Shown: positions 16,696-26,840, numbered from the stretch's first letter. The stretch is 64,000 nt of DNA from CAMLJR01 sp964631955 (GCA_964631955.1 CAZWBA010000010.1:1-64000); one strand, 5' to 3'. The notes: generated by a model not told the origin, from the letters alone. A program made the numbers and translations.

Positions 16696-17744
16696 GTGTT
16701 GCGCAACCGGGTTTCCTCCCGCAGCTGGGGTTCGATTATCCGTGGTCTGCCCTACTCCTGCCGCTGCCGCTGCTGATATTTTTTTTATGGCCGCGCGCGC
16801 GACAGCAACAGGCCGCATTGCATGTGCCTTTTTACCACGAGATCGCCGCTAACGAAGCGACTATGCCGCGCCGCGTGCAGAAGCACGGACGCCTTGCGCT
16901 GCTCATCGTCTGGTGGCTGTTGCTGGTTGCGGCTGCCTGCGGCCCGCACTGGATCGGCGATGAAATTGCGCTGCCCGCCAGCGGTCGCGATCTCATGCTG
17001 GCCGTGGATTTATCGGGCAGCATGAAAATTCCCGACATGCTGATCGATGACGAACAGGTGCAGCGCATCGTTGCGATCAAGACGGTGGCGAAGGATTTCA
17101 TCCGGCACCGCAAGGGCGACCGGCTCGGGCTCATCGTTTTCGGCACTAACGCCTATGTGCAGGCGCCGCTGACATTCGATCTGAACACCGTGGAAAAATT
17201 TCTGAGCGAATCGCAAATCGGTTTCGCTGGCGAAGAAACGGCGATCGGCGATGCCATCGGTCTCGCCATCAAACGTTTGCGCGACCGGCCCGGCGATCGC
17301 CATGTGCTCGTCCTTCTCACCGACGGCGCGAATACCGCCGGCAATGTATTACCTGCCGCTGCGGCAAAACTCGCCGCAGAAAATCACATAACCATTTATA
17401 CAATCGGTATCGGCGCCGAGGAGCTGATCATTCCCGGCCCGTTCGGTGGCAATTTCGGCGCGCGGCGCGTGAACCCCTCGCAGGATCTCGATGAAGCCAC
17501 TCTGCAGAATATTGCGGACACGACCGGCGGACGCTATTTCCGCGCGCGCAACCCGGAAGAGCTCGCGGGTATTTACGCGCTGCTCGACAAGCTCGAACCC
17601 ATCGTCGATAAATCGCAGACGTATCGCCCGCAGCGCTCATTATTTTTCTGGCCGCTCGGTGCTGCATTTTTGCTGAGTATGCTGATACCACTGCGCAGAT
17701 TGTCGTTGCGCTCGATCATGTCAACCCGGGCGGTGACATCATGA
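16689..17744 (+). CDS. batA: BatA-like membrane VWA protein
   Basis: This is a 351-residue aerotolerance-type protein. Two N-terminal hydrophobic segments (about 18-34 and 68-84) precede a VWA domain with an intact MIDAS motif, DLSGSMK (Asp107, Ser109, Ser111), and LLTDGANTAG for the remaining metal contacts. A C-terminal helix (LFFWPLGAAFLLSML) re-enters the membrane. The start ATG 16689 has CGGAGG at ideal spacing and overlaps DUF4381 by 7 bp. The open frame upstream is out-of-frame reading of DUF4381. Confidence 0.9.
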   Translation: MLSVAQPGFLPQLGFDYPWSALLLPLPLLIFFLWPRARQQQAALHVPFYHEIAANEATMPRRVQKHGRLALLIVWWLLLVAAACGPHWIGDEIALPASGRDLMLAVDLSGSMKIPDMLIDDEQVQRIVAIKTVAKDFIRHRKGDRLGLIVFGTNAYVQAPLTFDLNTVEKFLSESQIGFAGEETAIGDAIGLAIKRLRDRPGDRHVLVLLTDGANTAGNVLPAAAAKLAAENHITIYTIGIGAEELIIPGPFGGNFGARRVNPSQDLDEATLQNIADTTGGRYFRARNPEELAGIYALLDKLEPIVDKSQTYRPQRSLFFWPLGAAFLLSMLIPLRRLSLRSIMSTRAVTS

Positions 17745-19699
17745 ACGAGCTGCTAGCACCTTTTCATTTCCTGCGTCCCTTCTGGTTATTCGCGGCGATT
17801 CCTGCATTCCTGATCGCCGTATGGCTGCTGAAGCGTAAAGGCAGCGCTGCCAGCTGGCGTGCCGCGATCGCTCCCGATCTGATCGATTATCTGCTCGAAT
17901 CCACGCAACAGGCGCGTCCGCGATGGCCGTGGTTACTGTTAGCGGGCTGGCTGCTTGCAGTATTCGCACTCGCCGGGCCGACGTGGGAAAAACTGCCGCA
18001 ACCCGTTCTGCAAAAACGCGATGGTCTCGTCATCGTGCTCGACTTATCGCTATCGATGTACGCGGAAGATATCAAACCGTCTCGCCTGCAACGCGCGCGC
18101 TTCAAAGTCATCGACATCCTGAAACAACGACGCGAAGGTTTGACCGGGCTGGTGGTCTATTCGGGCGACGCGCACGTGGTATCGCCGCTGACGGACGACA
18201 CCGCCACCATTGAAAATCTGGTGCCCGCGCTCGCTCCGGCCATCATGCCGAATTTCGGCAGCAACGCTGCCGCCGGTATCGATACCGCGCTGGAGCTGCT
18301 GCGCAATTCGGGATTCGAGCGCGGCCGAATTCTGTTATTGAGCGATGAAATCAGCGAAGCGGACGTCGATAAAATCGCCGCGCAGATCGATGGCGAAAAA
18401 TGGCAGCTCGCCATCGTCGGTATCGGCACCGCGCAAGGTGCTCCCATCCCGCTGCCGGGAGCCGACAGGGCCGGTGAAAAAAATCGCAACCGAGCTGACA
18501 GCCCGGATTCGGGCAGCTTTTTGAAGCAGGAAAATGGCACGATTGCGATTGCACGGCTGCATCGCGAACGCCTGACCGACCTTGCCGCAAAAACCGGCGG
18601 GCGCTATGCCGATATCCAAGTCGATGACAGCGATATTGCGCAGGCGATATCAGGCACGGCTCTCACGGACGATTCCGTGCGCACGCTCGAACGGGAATTC
18701 GATCAGTGGCACGAACGCGGCCCGCAATTTGTTTTATTGCTGCTGCCACTCGCGGCGTTTGTGTTTCGACGCGGCTGGCTGCTCGTTCTTTTTTTGATTC
18801 CATTCAGCCCGCCGAGCGAGGCATGGGAATGGCGCGATCTCTGGCAGCGTCCCGATCAGCAGGCGCAGCGCGATTTCGATGCGGGTAACAGCAAGGCCGC
18901 TGCGGAAAAATTCGAAGACGCGAACTGGCGCGCGGCGGCGCAATACCGCGCCGGCGATTTCGCTGGTGCTGCCGAAACGCTGCAATCGATCGACAGCGTC
19001 GATGCTCACTACAATCGCGGCAATGCACTCGCGCACGAAGGAAAACTGAAAGAAGCCATCGCCACCTACGATGAGGCGCTGAAAAAAAATCCGGCGATGG
19101 AGGACGCGCGCGCGAATCGCGATCTTGTCGAAAGAATTCTGAAGCAACAGCAGCAACAGAAAAATCAGCAGCCCGATCGGCAAAATGATTCATCGCAAGA
19201 GCAAAAGCCATCGGACGATTCATCTCGATCATCCACACAACAAAACGCTTCAAGCGACAATTCTTCACCGCAGAACACGACTCGACAGAATCCGTCGTCG
19301 CCGGAACAACAGAACGCAGCGCAATCGCAACCCGACGAAAACCATTCATCGCCGCCCGATAATGCACACGGCGGTGCATCAGCCGCTGAAAATCAGCCCG
19401 GCGCCGACGGAAAAGCAGGCGAGCAGAAAAGTGCTTCAAAAAGCGATGAGCAGAATCGTGATACCGACACTCGCGCGCAGGCGATGAATGAGAAAGGCGA
19501 AGCAGATCAATCGCAAACAATGTCGAACGCCTCCGCCGAAAATGAATTGACTCCGGAGCAGCAGAGGCAGCAGCGCGCCACCGAGCAATGGTTGCAGCAG
19601 GTTCCCGATGATCCGTCGGGGTTATTGCGCCGAAAATTCATGTACGAAAGTCAGCAGCGCGAGCGGCAGGCGACGAACACCGGAAAGCCGTTATGGTGA
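17741..19699 (+). CDS. BatB/BatC fusion: membrane VWA domain plus TPR and disordered tail
   Basis: This 652-residue protein combines what are two genes in Bacteroides-type bat operons. Two N-terminal helices lead to a VWA domain with MIDAS DLSLSM (Asp101, Ser103, Ser105). A helix (about 330-350) follows, then a TPR region (AHYNRGNALAHEGKLKEA) at about 370-465, then a low-complexity tail of Gln, Asn, Ser, Asp and Glu to about residue 610. The end is an amphipathic conserved patch (RATEQWLQQVPDDPSGLLRRKF cut short here). It overlaps batA by 4 bp and batD by 7 bp. It is expected to be membrane bound, with the TPR/tail exposed to the periplasm or cytoplasm; the topology is not certain. Confidence 0.9.
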   Translation: MNELLAPFHFLRPFWLFAAIPAFLIAVWLLKRKGSAASWRAAIAPDLIDYLLESTQQARPRWPWLLLAGWLLAVFALAGPTWEKLPQPVLQKRDGLVIVLDLSLSMYAEDIKPSRLQRARFKVIDILKQRREGLTGLVVYSGDAHVVSPLTDDTATIENLVPALAPAIMPNFGSNAAAGIDTALELLRNSGFERGRILLLSDEISEADVDKIAAQIDGEKWQLAIVGIGTAQGAPIPLPGADRAGEKNRNRADSPDSGSFLKQENGTIAIARLHRERLTDLAAKTGGRYADIQVDDSDIAQAISGTALTDDSVRTLEREFDQWHERGPQFVLLLLPLAAFVFRRGWLLVLFLIPFSPPSEAWEWRDLWQRPDQQAQRDFDAGNSKAAAEKFEDANWRAAAQYRAGDFAGAAETLQSIDSVDAHYNRGNALAHEGKLKEAIATYDEALKKNPAMEDARANRDLVERILKQQQQQKNQQPDRQNDSSQEQKPSDDSSRSSTQQNASSDNSSPQNTTRQNPSSPEQQNAAQSQPDENHSSPPDNAHGGASAAENQPGADGKAGEQKSASKSDEQNRDTDTRAQAMNEKGEADQSQTMSNASAENELTPEQQRQQRATEQWLQQVPDDPSGLLRRKFMYESQQRERQATNTGKPLW

Positions 19700-21432
19700 A
19701 GCCAATGCATCACAACTCACATATCGTCGCGGTATTTTTGTTACTGATCATGGCGAGCTGCCTTGCCATTGCTGCGAGCACGCTTGCACCGCGCGCCACG
19801 GTAGATCGCACGGTTATCAATGAAGGCGATTCGCTGACGCTGAACATTCGCATCGATGACACCGGCTCATACGCTGCTCCCGATCTTTCACCGCTGCGAA
19901 AGGATTTTGAAATTTACGACACACGACAAAGCAGCCAGCACGCGCTCATCAATGGCCGCGCTGAATCGCATACGGAATGGCAGACCACGCTGATTGCAAA
20001 ACACAGCGGCCAGCTGCAGATTCCTTCCATTGCAGTCGCGGGCGGACAGACGCAACCGATTACGATCCAGGTCAACCCCCGGAGCCAGCACAGCGCCATC
20101 GACGGCACGGAGCCGGTTTTCATCGAGGTCAACACAGACAGTCACAGCGTCTACGTGCAACAGCAATTACTGCTCACTGCCCGGGTCCATGTCGCGGTGC
20201 AACTCGGCAATATGCAGCTCTCCAAACCGGAATTCGATAACGCGACCGTGAGGCAGCTCGATGAAACCACGTTCAGCCGCAACATCAACGGCATGACGTA
20301 CGAAGTGCACGAACTCACCTATGCTATTTTTCCGCAGCAGGCTGGCGAGCTGACAATCCCCGAACTGGTTTTCAACGCGGTCGAAATGACCGGCCGTCGC
20401 TCGATGTTCGATTTCCCGGGGCGCGGCCGCACCATTCGCAAGATCAGCAAACAACTGACCGTAAATGTAAAACCGGTTCCGAAAAACTTTACCGGCCCGG
20501 TATGGCTGCCCGCACGCAATTTGACGCTCACCGGAACATGGAGCGGCGATCAGCAACATCTCGCTGCCGGAGAATCGATCACGCGCAGCATTACGATTCG
20601 CGCCGATGGCCTGCTCGCTGCGCAATTGCCCAGACTCGATCAGCCGCAGCTCGATTCGGCAAAACTTTATGCCGATCAACCCAAACTGGAAGACGCCGCG
20701 GATACAACGGGTGTACATGGCAAACGAGTGGAGACGGCGGCATTGATTCCGACACAGGCGGGACCGTTGCGCCTGCCTGAGACCCGGGTGATCTGGTGGG
20801 ACCTCGATAGCGACAGTGAAAAAGTCGCGACCTTGCCCGGCGAAACGCTGATCGTTGCTGCGAATGCTGCGGCTTCGATCCCTTCTGCGCCCCCATCGAT
20901 CGCACCTGCACAACCGACTGCAACAGCGCAGACAAATGCTACAGCTCCCGTCGTTACAATCAAGCCGGATGCCGTGCTGTGGTGGCAGGTGGCGACCGCC
21001 GTGCTCGCCATGTTGTGGCTCGCCACGGTAATTGCCTATCTGCGAATGCGGCGTCTTTCGCGCGCAAACACGGTCGCTGTCGACACGCAGGCGCAGATCG
21101 ATCCCAACGAAAAATCGGCCTGGCAACATTTCGTCGATACCTGTCGCGCGAATAATCCCGCCGGTGCGCGGCAGCAATTGCTGCAATGGGGAATACAATT
21201 TTACGGCGACGACAACGTAGGCAGTATCGAGCAGCTACAACGCGTCGCCGACGATCAGCAACTGACACGCGAGCTGCAGTTACTGGATAACCGCCTGTTC
21301 GGCACGCTGCGCGACAGCAGCGACTGGAATGGAGAAAATTTATTGCGGATCGCCGGCGAAATCAGAAAACGCAAAGCCAGGAAAAACAGACTCATCGATG
21401 ACGCACTGCCGCCGCTTTATCCTACAAGCTGA
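19693..21432 (+). CDS. batD: BatD-like protein (oxygen-tolerance family)
   Basis: This is a 579-residue exported protein. It has a signal-type N-terminus (HIVAVFLLLIMASCLA), then repeated beta-sandwich segments of the BatD type (ATVDRTVINEGDSLTLNIRID, cut short), a late transmembrane helix (about 428-448) and a cytoplasmic helical tail rich in Gln, Arg and Leu. It is the last gene of the moxR operon and overlaps the previous gene by 7 bp. Family members are associated with stress tolerance; the molecular role is unknown. Confidence 0.87.
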   Translation: MVKPMHHNSHIVAVFLLLIMASCLAIAASTLAPRATVDRTVINEGDSLTLNIRIDDTGSYAAPDLSPLRKDFEIYDTRQSSQHALINGRAESHTEWQTTLIAKHSGQLQIPSIAVAGGQTQPITIQVNPRSQHSAIDGTEPVFIEVNTDSHSVYVQQQLLLTARVHVAVQLGNMQLSKPEFDNATVRQLDETTFSRNINGMTYEVHELTYAIFPQQAGELTIPELVFNAVEMTGRRSMFDFPGRGRTIRKISKQLTVNVKPVPKNFTGPVWLPARNLTLTGTWSGDQQHLAAGESITRSITIRADGLLAAQLPRLDQPQLDSAKLYADQPKLEDAADTTGVHGKRVETAALIPTQAGPLRLPETRVIWWDLDSDSEKVATLPGETLIVAANAAASIPSAPPSIAPAQPTATAQTNATAPVVTIKPDAVLWWQVATAVLAMLWLATVIAYLRMRRLSRANTVAVDTQAQIDPNEKSAWQHFVDTCRANNPAGARQQLLQWGIQFYGDDNVGSIEQLQRVADDQQLTRELQLLDNRLFGTLRDSSDWNGENLLRIAGEIRKRKARKNRLIDDALPPLYPTS

Positions 21433-21474
21433 AATCCGGCGGCATCGGTCGAATACTTTTTTCCGATTTAAACG

Positions 21475-22119
21475 TCACCCCTCCGTGTGTAATCCACACT
21501 CGACGTTATCGGCAATTTTGGTGGGGTCGAAATAATGTTTGCAGGTCGGCAATCGATGCTGCTGCATATAATCCTGCACATCCTGCTCGCTCCAGCGGAA
21601 GATCGGCGCGATGCGCAGTAAACCGCGATTATCCCAGCTGGCGATATCGAGTGTTTTGCGGTACTCGGTTTCTTCACGGCGAATACCGGTGAGCCAGATA
21701 TCCGGTTTGAATTCATCGATTGCACGCTGGAACGGTTCGAGTTTTACCTGACGCACGAATTCCGCATGCAGCTCGGCGTTATCCGCAGGATGTGGAATTC
21801 CGCCCATCAGCGCATTGCGCCGCTCGGCTGTCATGACCGGCGTGTAAACGTGCATGTTCAATTTGAGTTGATCGATGAGCTGTTCGGCAACCCGATAAGC
21901 ATCGGGCATGTTATAGCCGCTATCGATCCACACGATCGGCAGATCGGGTTGAATCTGCGTAACCAGATGCAGAATAGCCGCCGAATTCGGCGAAAAGCTG
22001 GTCGTCAGAATGGCGCGCTTGTTCTGCGCAAGTGCCCAGCGCACGATCTGCTCTGGCGTCTGCTCCTGCAGTTCGGCATTCACTTTTGCCAGATCGAGGG
22101 TGGTGATATCGAGAGTCAT
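21475..22119 (-). CDS. cysH: CysH-like phosphoadenylyl-sulfate reductase, compact form
   Basis: This 214-residue protein belongs to the CysH/PAPS reductase family, which reduces activated sulfate to sulfite with thioredoxin. The PP-loop region is TTSFSPNSAAILHLV, and the protein ends in ECGLH (Cys208), the catalytic motif. The Cys-Cys pairs that ligate the [4Fe-4S] of APS reductases are missing, so it groups with PAPS-type enzymes. It is about 30 residues shorter than E. coli CysH because the segment before ECGLH, normally containing a GDxHTT motif, is absent. No other sulfate-assimilation gene is adjacent. It may be a housekeeping or a specialised paralogue. Confidence 0.82.
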   Translation of the reverse strand: MTLDITTLDLAKVNAELQEQTPEQIVRWALAQNKRAILTTSFSPNSAAILHLVTQIQPDLPIVWIDSGYNMPDAYRVAEQLIDQLKLNMHVYTPVMTAERRNALMGGIPHPADNAELHAEFVRQVKLEPFQRAIDEFKPDIWLTGIRREETEYRKTLDIASWDNRGLLRIAPIFRWSEQDVQDYMQQHRLPTCKHYFDPTKIADNVECGLHTEG

Positions 22120-22230
22120 GAATATTTCCGGAGCAGTCGGCCCACCAATCGTGAAACCGACAGAATTTCAATACACTTCGGACTATAAGCCAAAGTTCCT
22201 GTGACGATCAAACCGCCGCGGCGTGGCGGA

Positions 22231-23004
22231 TCAGCGTTTCTTTTCGAGAAAGGCGACGATGCGATTCGCAAACTCCCGAGTGCCCGCATTGCGCACGAAT
22301 GCCGCACGCTCTGCAGCGAGTTGATTGGCCAGCGCATTATCCGCGTAGCCCAGCACCAGCTGTTTCAGCTCACTCACCGACTGCGCCGGCAATTGCGCAA
22401 TACGCAACGCTACCGCGCGCGCTTCGGCCTCCAGCTGATCCGGTGCCGCAACCCGCGAAATCAAACCGAGATCCAGCGCTTCTTTTGCGCCGAGCTGATC
22501 GCGCAGCAATAAAATATCGAGCGCGCGCGCCGTGCCGACACGTTGCGCCAGATAATAGGTAAGACCGCCATCGGTCGATGTCGCCAGTTTCGGATAGGCA
22601 ACGACGAAGCGCGTATTTTCCGCCGCCACCACGAAATCACACGCGATGGCCAGCGAAACACCCGCGCCCGCGGCAGAACCGTGCACCTGTGCAATCGTCG
22701 GCACCTTGAGTCTACGCATTGCCAGGAGCGAAGTATGAAACGCATCGATGATTTCGCCGAGAAAGCGCGGCAGGTGATCGAGCTGTTCGCGCATTGCGGC
22801 CAGATCGCCACCGCCTGAAAACGCGGGCCCGTTACCGCGCAGGATCACCGCGCGCACGCTAGGATTATTTTCGATTTCCGTTAAATGGCCGAGCATGCGC
22901 TGCATCAATTCGACGGAAATTGCATTGAATTGCTGCGGACGATTCATCGTCAATGTTGCGATGCCTTCATTGTCGATATCGAGTAACAGGCTTTGTTCGC
23001 TCAT
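22231..23004 (-). CDS. Enoyl-CoA hydratase/isomerase family protein
   Basis: This is a 257-residue crotonase-fold protein. The oxyanion-hole segments are visible: PAFSGGGDL near residue 60 and HGSAAGAGVSLAIACD near residue 110. A STDGGLTYYL segment corresponds to the position of the second acid in PaaG-type enzymes. Such proteins hydrate or isomerise acyl-CoA intermediates of fatty acid or aromatic breakdown; the substrate cannot be named. AGAGGTC lies just before the ATG. It is followed by cysH on the same strand, with no evident functional link. Confidence 0.88.
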   Translation of the reverse strand: MSEQSLLLDIDNEGIATLTMNRPQQFNAISVELMQRMLGHLTEIENNPSVRAVILRGNGPAFSGGGDLAAMREQLDHLPRFLGEIIDAFHTSLLAMRRLKVPTIAQVHGSAAGAGVSLAIACDFVVAAENTRFVVAYPKLATSTDGGLTYYLAQRVGTARALDILLLRDQLGAKEALDLGLISRVAAPDQLEAEARAVALRIAQLPAQSVSELKQLVLGYADNALANQLAAERAAFVRNAGTREFANRIVAFLEKKR

Positions 23005-23222
23005 GATGACCTCTGAAGTTGAATAACTGCCGTGCGAACGATGATCAGCGATCGCGCCGTATTCCAGTTAATGCGTACAGTGATTGAGTACAGCGATTGA
23101 ATGCGCGGATTTTACAGAACCCGACGACTTTGCGGTATGCGAGGCTGTTGTTCAGGCGATGTGCAAGGCTGTGCTTAGCGAGGAGGCAGAAAACAAAAAT
23201 GACGCTTGAACGAAAAATGTCG

Positions 23223-23471
23223 CTAGTGCAACTGACGCGGGCGCTCTTCGGCCAGAACTTCCTGCGCGCTATGACTGAGATCATTGATCGCCTTAATACC
23301 TGCTTCGACCATCGCTTTGGCAATCATGAGACTTGCATCGTCCATATACGCTTTCGCCTGATCGGAGAAACGGATACGGACCAGCGGCTCGCTATCCCCC
23401 TCGACACGCTGCAGGACAATATCACCACTCGGTAATTCAAGAATTTCATACAGCGTAGACACGTTCAGCAT
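23223..23471 (-). CDS. Small conserved-looking hypothetical protein
   Basis: This is an 82-residue soluble protein with no motif I can name. It begins with MLNVSTLYEILELPSGDIV, has a regular beta-strand-like first half and an alpha-helical second half (MIAKAMVEAGIKAINDLS), and ends in a charged tail. A G-rich stretch (AATGGGGGT) lies before the ATG. Codon use resembles its neighbours. It lies between the enoyl-CoA hydratase and the DUF6586 gene on the same strand. Confidence 0.65.
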   Translation of the reverse strand: MLNVSTLYEILELPSGDIVLQRVEGDSEPLVRIRFSDQAKAYMDDASLMIAKAMVEAGIKAINDLSHSAQEVLAEERPRQLH

Positions 23472-23579
23472 ACCCCCATTAAAACCGGGACCTCACCCGG
23501 ATTGTACTCGTCTGAAATAAAAACACAAAACCATTGGTCGGATAACTACTCGCCGCCAGATAAAAGGTATGCGCTTCAT

Positions 23580-24083
23580 TTACCACTCCTGCGCATGTTC
23601 GCGCTGACGACGCAACAATGTTTGAAACTGATGCATCCACCCTGCAAGCGTTTCAGCATCGACATGCGCAGTCATATCGTGCAGCACAATGTCCGTGCGC
23701 GCAGCCGGTTCCGCTGCAATGCCAACACTGGCGGCAGCGGCGTAAGCGGCGTGCAATTGCGCGAGCCAGGCACCGCTCCGCTCCATATGGACCAGCTCAT
23801 CGATATCGCTGCTGCGCATGTGTTGCGATTCCAACACAGCGGCGGCCTGCTGCGCAGTTTCGATAAATTTTTCACTATCGACCTGTGTATTTTCGGAGCG
23901 CGATAGCTTGCATTGCAGGAGCAACTCGTGCAGATAGGCTCGATAAGCAATATGGAGATGAAATAACGCGGATTCAACCAGCGCGGTTTCGATTGCAGGA
24001 GTTTTTTTCAGAGAGGACGCCGAATCAATCGCTGCCAGCGCCAGTCCGGCAAGGTGTAATTTTTGATCGACGCGGCGATTCAT
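23580..24083 (-). CDS. DUF6586-type hypothetical protein
   Basis: This is a 167-residue helical, soluble protein. Its start (MNRRVDQKLHLAGLALA) and its position immediately downstream of topA match the DUF6586 proteins of Pseudomonas and relatives; the assignment is from memory of that pattern. The middle reads like two long helical hairpins. Function is unknown. Confidence 0.75.
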   Translation of the reverse strand: MNRRVDQKLHLAGLALAAIDSASSLKKTPAIETALVESALFHLHIAYRAYLHELLLQCKLSRSENTQVDSEKFIETAQQAAAVLESQHMRSSDIDELVHMERSGAWLAQLHAAYAAAASVGIAAEPAARTDIVLHDMTAHVDAETLAGWMHQFQTLLRRQREHAQEW

Positions 24084-24188
24084 CGGTAGATTTCCACGTG
24101 TTTATCCAGTCTGATTACGCAGACTACGCGTGGAAATCCGTTCGATCAACGTACTTTGTTTATCTTATTTTATTTCGCTTACGTTATT

Positions 24189-26840
24189 TTATTTCGATTC
24201 CTTGCCGCTGCTTTCGACCCATTTTCCATTTTGATAAGTCGCTCGCCATCCGGTGGGCTTGCCGTCGACTTCGGCTTGCACATAGTGCTCCTGGCTTTTG
24301 CGACTGAATCGAATCACCGCTTTATTGCCGGATTTATCCTGTCGGGGTGCGTCGAGCAGGAAATGGTATTTCGGATCGATTTCATCGCGATGCGGAATCA
24401 GCTCAACCACGAGCGGCGCGCGTGTTTCGCGATTTTTCGGAAAACCTTTCGCCGCTAAAAACAATCCCGCAGCGCCATCGCGCAGAACGTAATAATCGTC
24501 GACTTTCTCACAGCGCAATTCCGGCATCTGCACCGCGTCCATCTTCGGCGGTGCGGCCTGCCCATTGCGCAACAATTTGCGCGTGTTCTTGCAGGCTTCG
24601 TTGGTGCAGCCAAAGAATTTACCGAAGCGGCCGGTTTTGAGCTGCATTTGCGAACCGCATTTATCGCATTCGATGCTCGGGCCTTCGTAACCTCTGATTC
24701 TGAATTGTCCCTGCTCGACCTGATAACCGGAGCAATCGGGATTGTTGCCGCACACATGCAGTTTGCGATTGGCGTCGACCAGATAGCTGTCCATCGCCGT
24801 GTTGCAAATCTGACAGCGATGCTTGCTGCGCAGGCGCAACGATTCGCTTTCGTCGCCGTCTTCATCGTCGTCGCTCTCGGCCGAAACCGGCACGACTTCG
24901 TCGCCAGGAGTCAAATTGATCGTCGACTTGCAGCGCTCTTTCGGCGACAGCGCATAACCCGAGCAACCGAGAAATACACCTGTACTGGCGGTGCGGATCT
25001 GCATCGGACGCCCGCATTGCGGACAGGCGATATCGGTATCGGTCGGATCGTTCTCGCGCATGCCTTTTTCTTTCTCGGCAGCACTGAGCTTTTTGCGAAA
25101 ACCCTTATAAAAATCGTCGAGCAGTTTTTTCCACTCGAGCTGACCCGTAGCGACTTCATCTAACGACTCTTCCATGTTCGCAGTGAAGCTGTAATCGAGC
25201 AGATCATCGAAACTTTCAACCAAACGCTCGGTGACGATATCGCCCATTTTTTCTGCGTAAAAACGTTTGTTTTCGACGCGCACATAACCGCGATCCTGAA
25301 TCGTCGAAATGATCGCCGCGTAAGTCGAAGGGCGGCCGATGCCACGTTTTTCCAATTCCTTGACGAGCGATGCTTCGCTGTAACGCGCAGGCGGCTTGGT
25401 GAAATGCTGCGACGGATCGAGTTTCAATAATTGCAGCGTTTCGCCCTGCTTGATATCGGGCAACGTAACGTCTTCATCTTTCTTCGCCTGCAGCGGTAAT
25501 ACTTTGGTAAAACCATCGAAACGAATGACGCGACCGCGCGCGCGCAACTCGAACGGACCCGCCTGCACCACGATCGAGGTGCTGGTGAATTCTGCCGGCA
25601 CCATTTGACAGGCAACGAATTGACGCCAGATCAATTCATAAAGGCGCTCGGCATCGCGTTCCATATTTTGAAGCTGTGTCGAAGAAATCGTGACATCGGA
25701 TGGACGAATCGCTTCGTGCGCTTCCTGCGCACCCTCTTTACTCGAATAACGAATCGGATCAGCCGGCAAATATTTTTTGCCAAAATTACCTTCGATGTAA
25801 TCGCGACACGCTGCGACAGCGTCGTTGCTCAGATTGGTCGAATCGGTACGCATGTAAGTGATGTAGCCGGCTTCGTACAAGCGCTGCGCCATCATCATGG
25901 TTTTCTTCACACCGAAACCGAGTCGCGTGCTCGCCGCCTGCTGCAGCGTCGAGGTAATGAACGGCGCATTCGGTTTTGTCTGAGTGGGTTTGTCTTCGCG
26001 TTGTGCAACGACGAAATCCTGCTTCTTTAATAACTCGACCGCAGCTTTCGTATCTTTTTCGTTGGTCGGGCGGAAAGTCTGATCGCCCCGTTTTTTAACC
26101 TCGAGACGCAGCTGCCCCGCTTTGCCCTGAGTGTCGGCCTGCACGAGCCAGAACTCTTCGGGCACGAACGCGCGAATCTCGCGCTCACGCTCGACGACAA
26201 GACGCACAGCCACCGACTGCACACGTCCGGCGGATAAGCCGCGTGCAATCTTCGCCCACAGCAGCGGCGATACCATGTAACCGACGACGCGATCGAGAAA
26301 GCGGCGAGCCTGCTGCGCATCGACACGATTCTGATCGACCGTACCCGGCTGCTTGAACGCCTCGGTAATTGCATTCTTGGTAATTTCGTTGAAAACGACA
26401 CGGCGATAACGGCCCTTATCGCCGCCGATGGCTTCGCTCAGATGCCAGGCGATCGCCTCCCCCTCGCGATCCAAGTCGGTCGCGAGATAAACATAATCGG
26501 CTTCCTGCGCGAGCTTGCGCAGTTCAGCAACGACTTTTTCCTTGCCGGGAAGGATTTCGTATTGCGCTTTCCAGCCGTGCTCGGGGTCGATGCCCATCCG
26601 CGAAATCAGCTGCTCTCTGGCCTTGCGCTCGCGGTGCTCGACCTTCGCTTCGGCCGACAATTTACGCGTGGCGGCGGCCGCTTTCGCTCGCTCCTTCGGA
26701 TCGACCTCTCTGGTCTGACCGCTGGTCGGCAAATCCCGGATATGGCCGATACTCGACTTAACGATGTAGTCCTTGCCGAGATATTTGTTGATGGTCTTGG
26801 CCTTAGCCGGCGACTCTACGATGACCAGTGACTTGCCCAT
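24189..26840 (-). CDS. topA: DNA topoisomerase I (type IA)
   Basis: This is an 883-residue enzyme that relaxes negative supercoils. The Toprim domain begins at the N-terminus (KSLVIVESPAKAKTI), with acidic metal ligands in YLATDLDREGEA. The active-site Tyr is in YITYMRTDS (Tyr329). The C-terminal third carries three Cys4 zinc fingers (CPQCGRPM, CQICNTAM, CDKCGSQM) followed by a winged tail. Size and domains match the gammaproteobacterial enzyme (865 residues in E. coli). Confidence 0.97.
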   Translation of the reverse strand: MGKSLVIVESPAKAKTINKYLGKDYIVKSSIGHIRDLPTSGQTREVDPKERAKAAAATRKLSAEAKVEHRERKAREQLISRMGIDPEHGWKAQYEILPGKEKVVAELRKLAQEADYVYLATDLDREGEAIAWHLSEAIGGDKGRYRRVVFNEITKNAITEAFKQPGTVDQNRVDAQQARRFLDRVVGYMVSPLLWAKIARGLSAGRVQSVAVRLVVEREREIRAFVPEEFWLVQADTQGKAGQLRLEVKKRGDQTFRPTNEKDTKAAVELLKKQDFVVAQREDKPTQTKPNAPFITSTLQQAASTRLGFGVKKTMMMAQRLYEAGYITYMRTDSTNLSNDAVAACRDYIEGNFGKKYLPADPIRYSSKEGAQEAHEAIRPSDVTISSTQLQNMERDAERLYELIWRQFVACQMVPAEFTSTSIVVQAGPFELRARGRVIRFDGFTKVLPLQAKKDEDVTLPDIKQGETLQLLKLDPSQHFTKPPARYSEASLVKELEKRGIGRPSTYAAIISTIQDRGYVRVENKRFYAEKMGDIVTERLVESFDDLLDYSFTANMEESLDEVATGQLEWKKLLDDFYKGFRKKLSAAEKEKGMRENDPTDTDIACPQCGRPMQIRTASTGVFLGCSGYALSPKERCKSTINLTPGDEVVPVSAESDDDEDGDESESLRLRSKHRCQICNTAMDSYLVDANRKLHVCGNNPDCSGYQVEQGQFRIRGYEGPSIECDKCGSQMQLKTGRFGKFFGCTNEACKNTRKLLRNGQAAPPKMDAVQMPELRCEKVDDYYVLRDGAAGLFLAAKGFPKNRETRAPLVVELIPHRDEIDPKYHFLLDAPRQDKSGNKAVIRFSRKSQEHYVQAEVDGKPTGWRATYQNGKWVESSGKESK

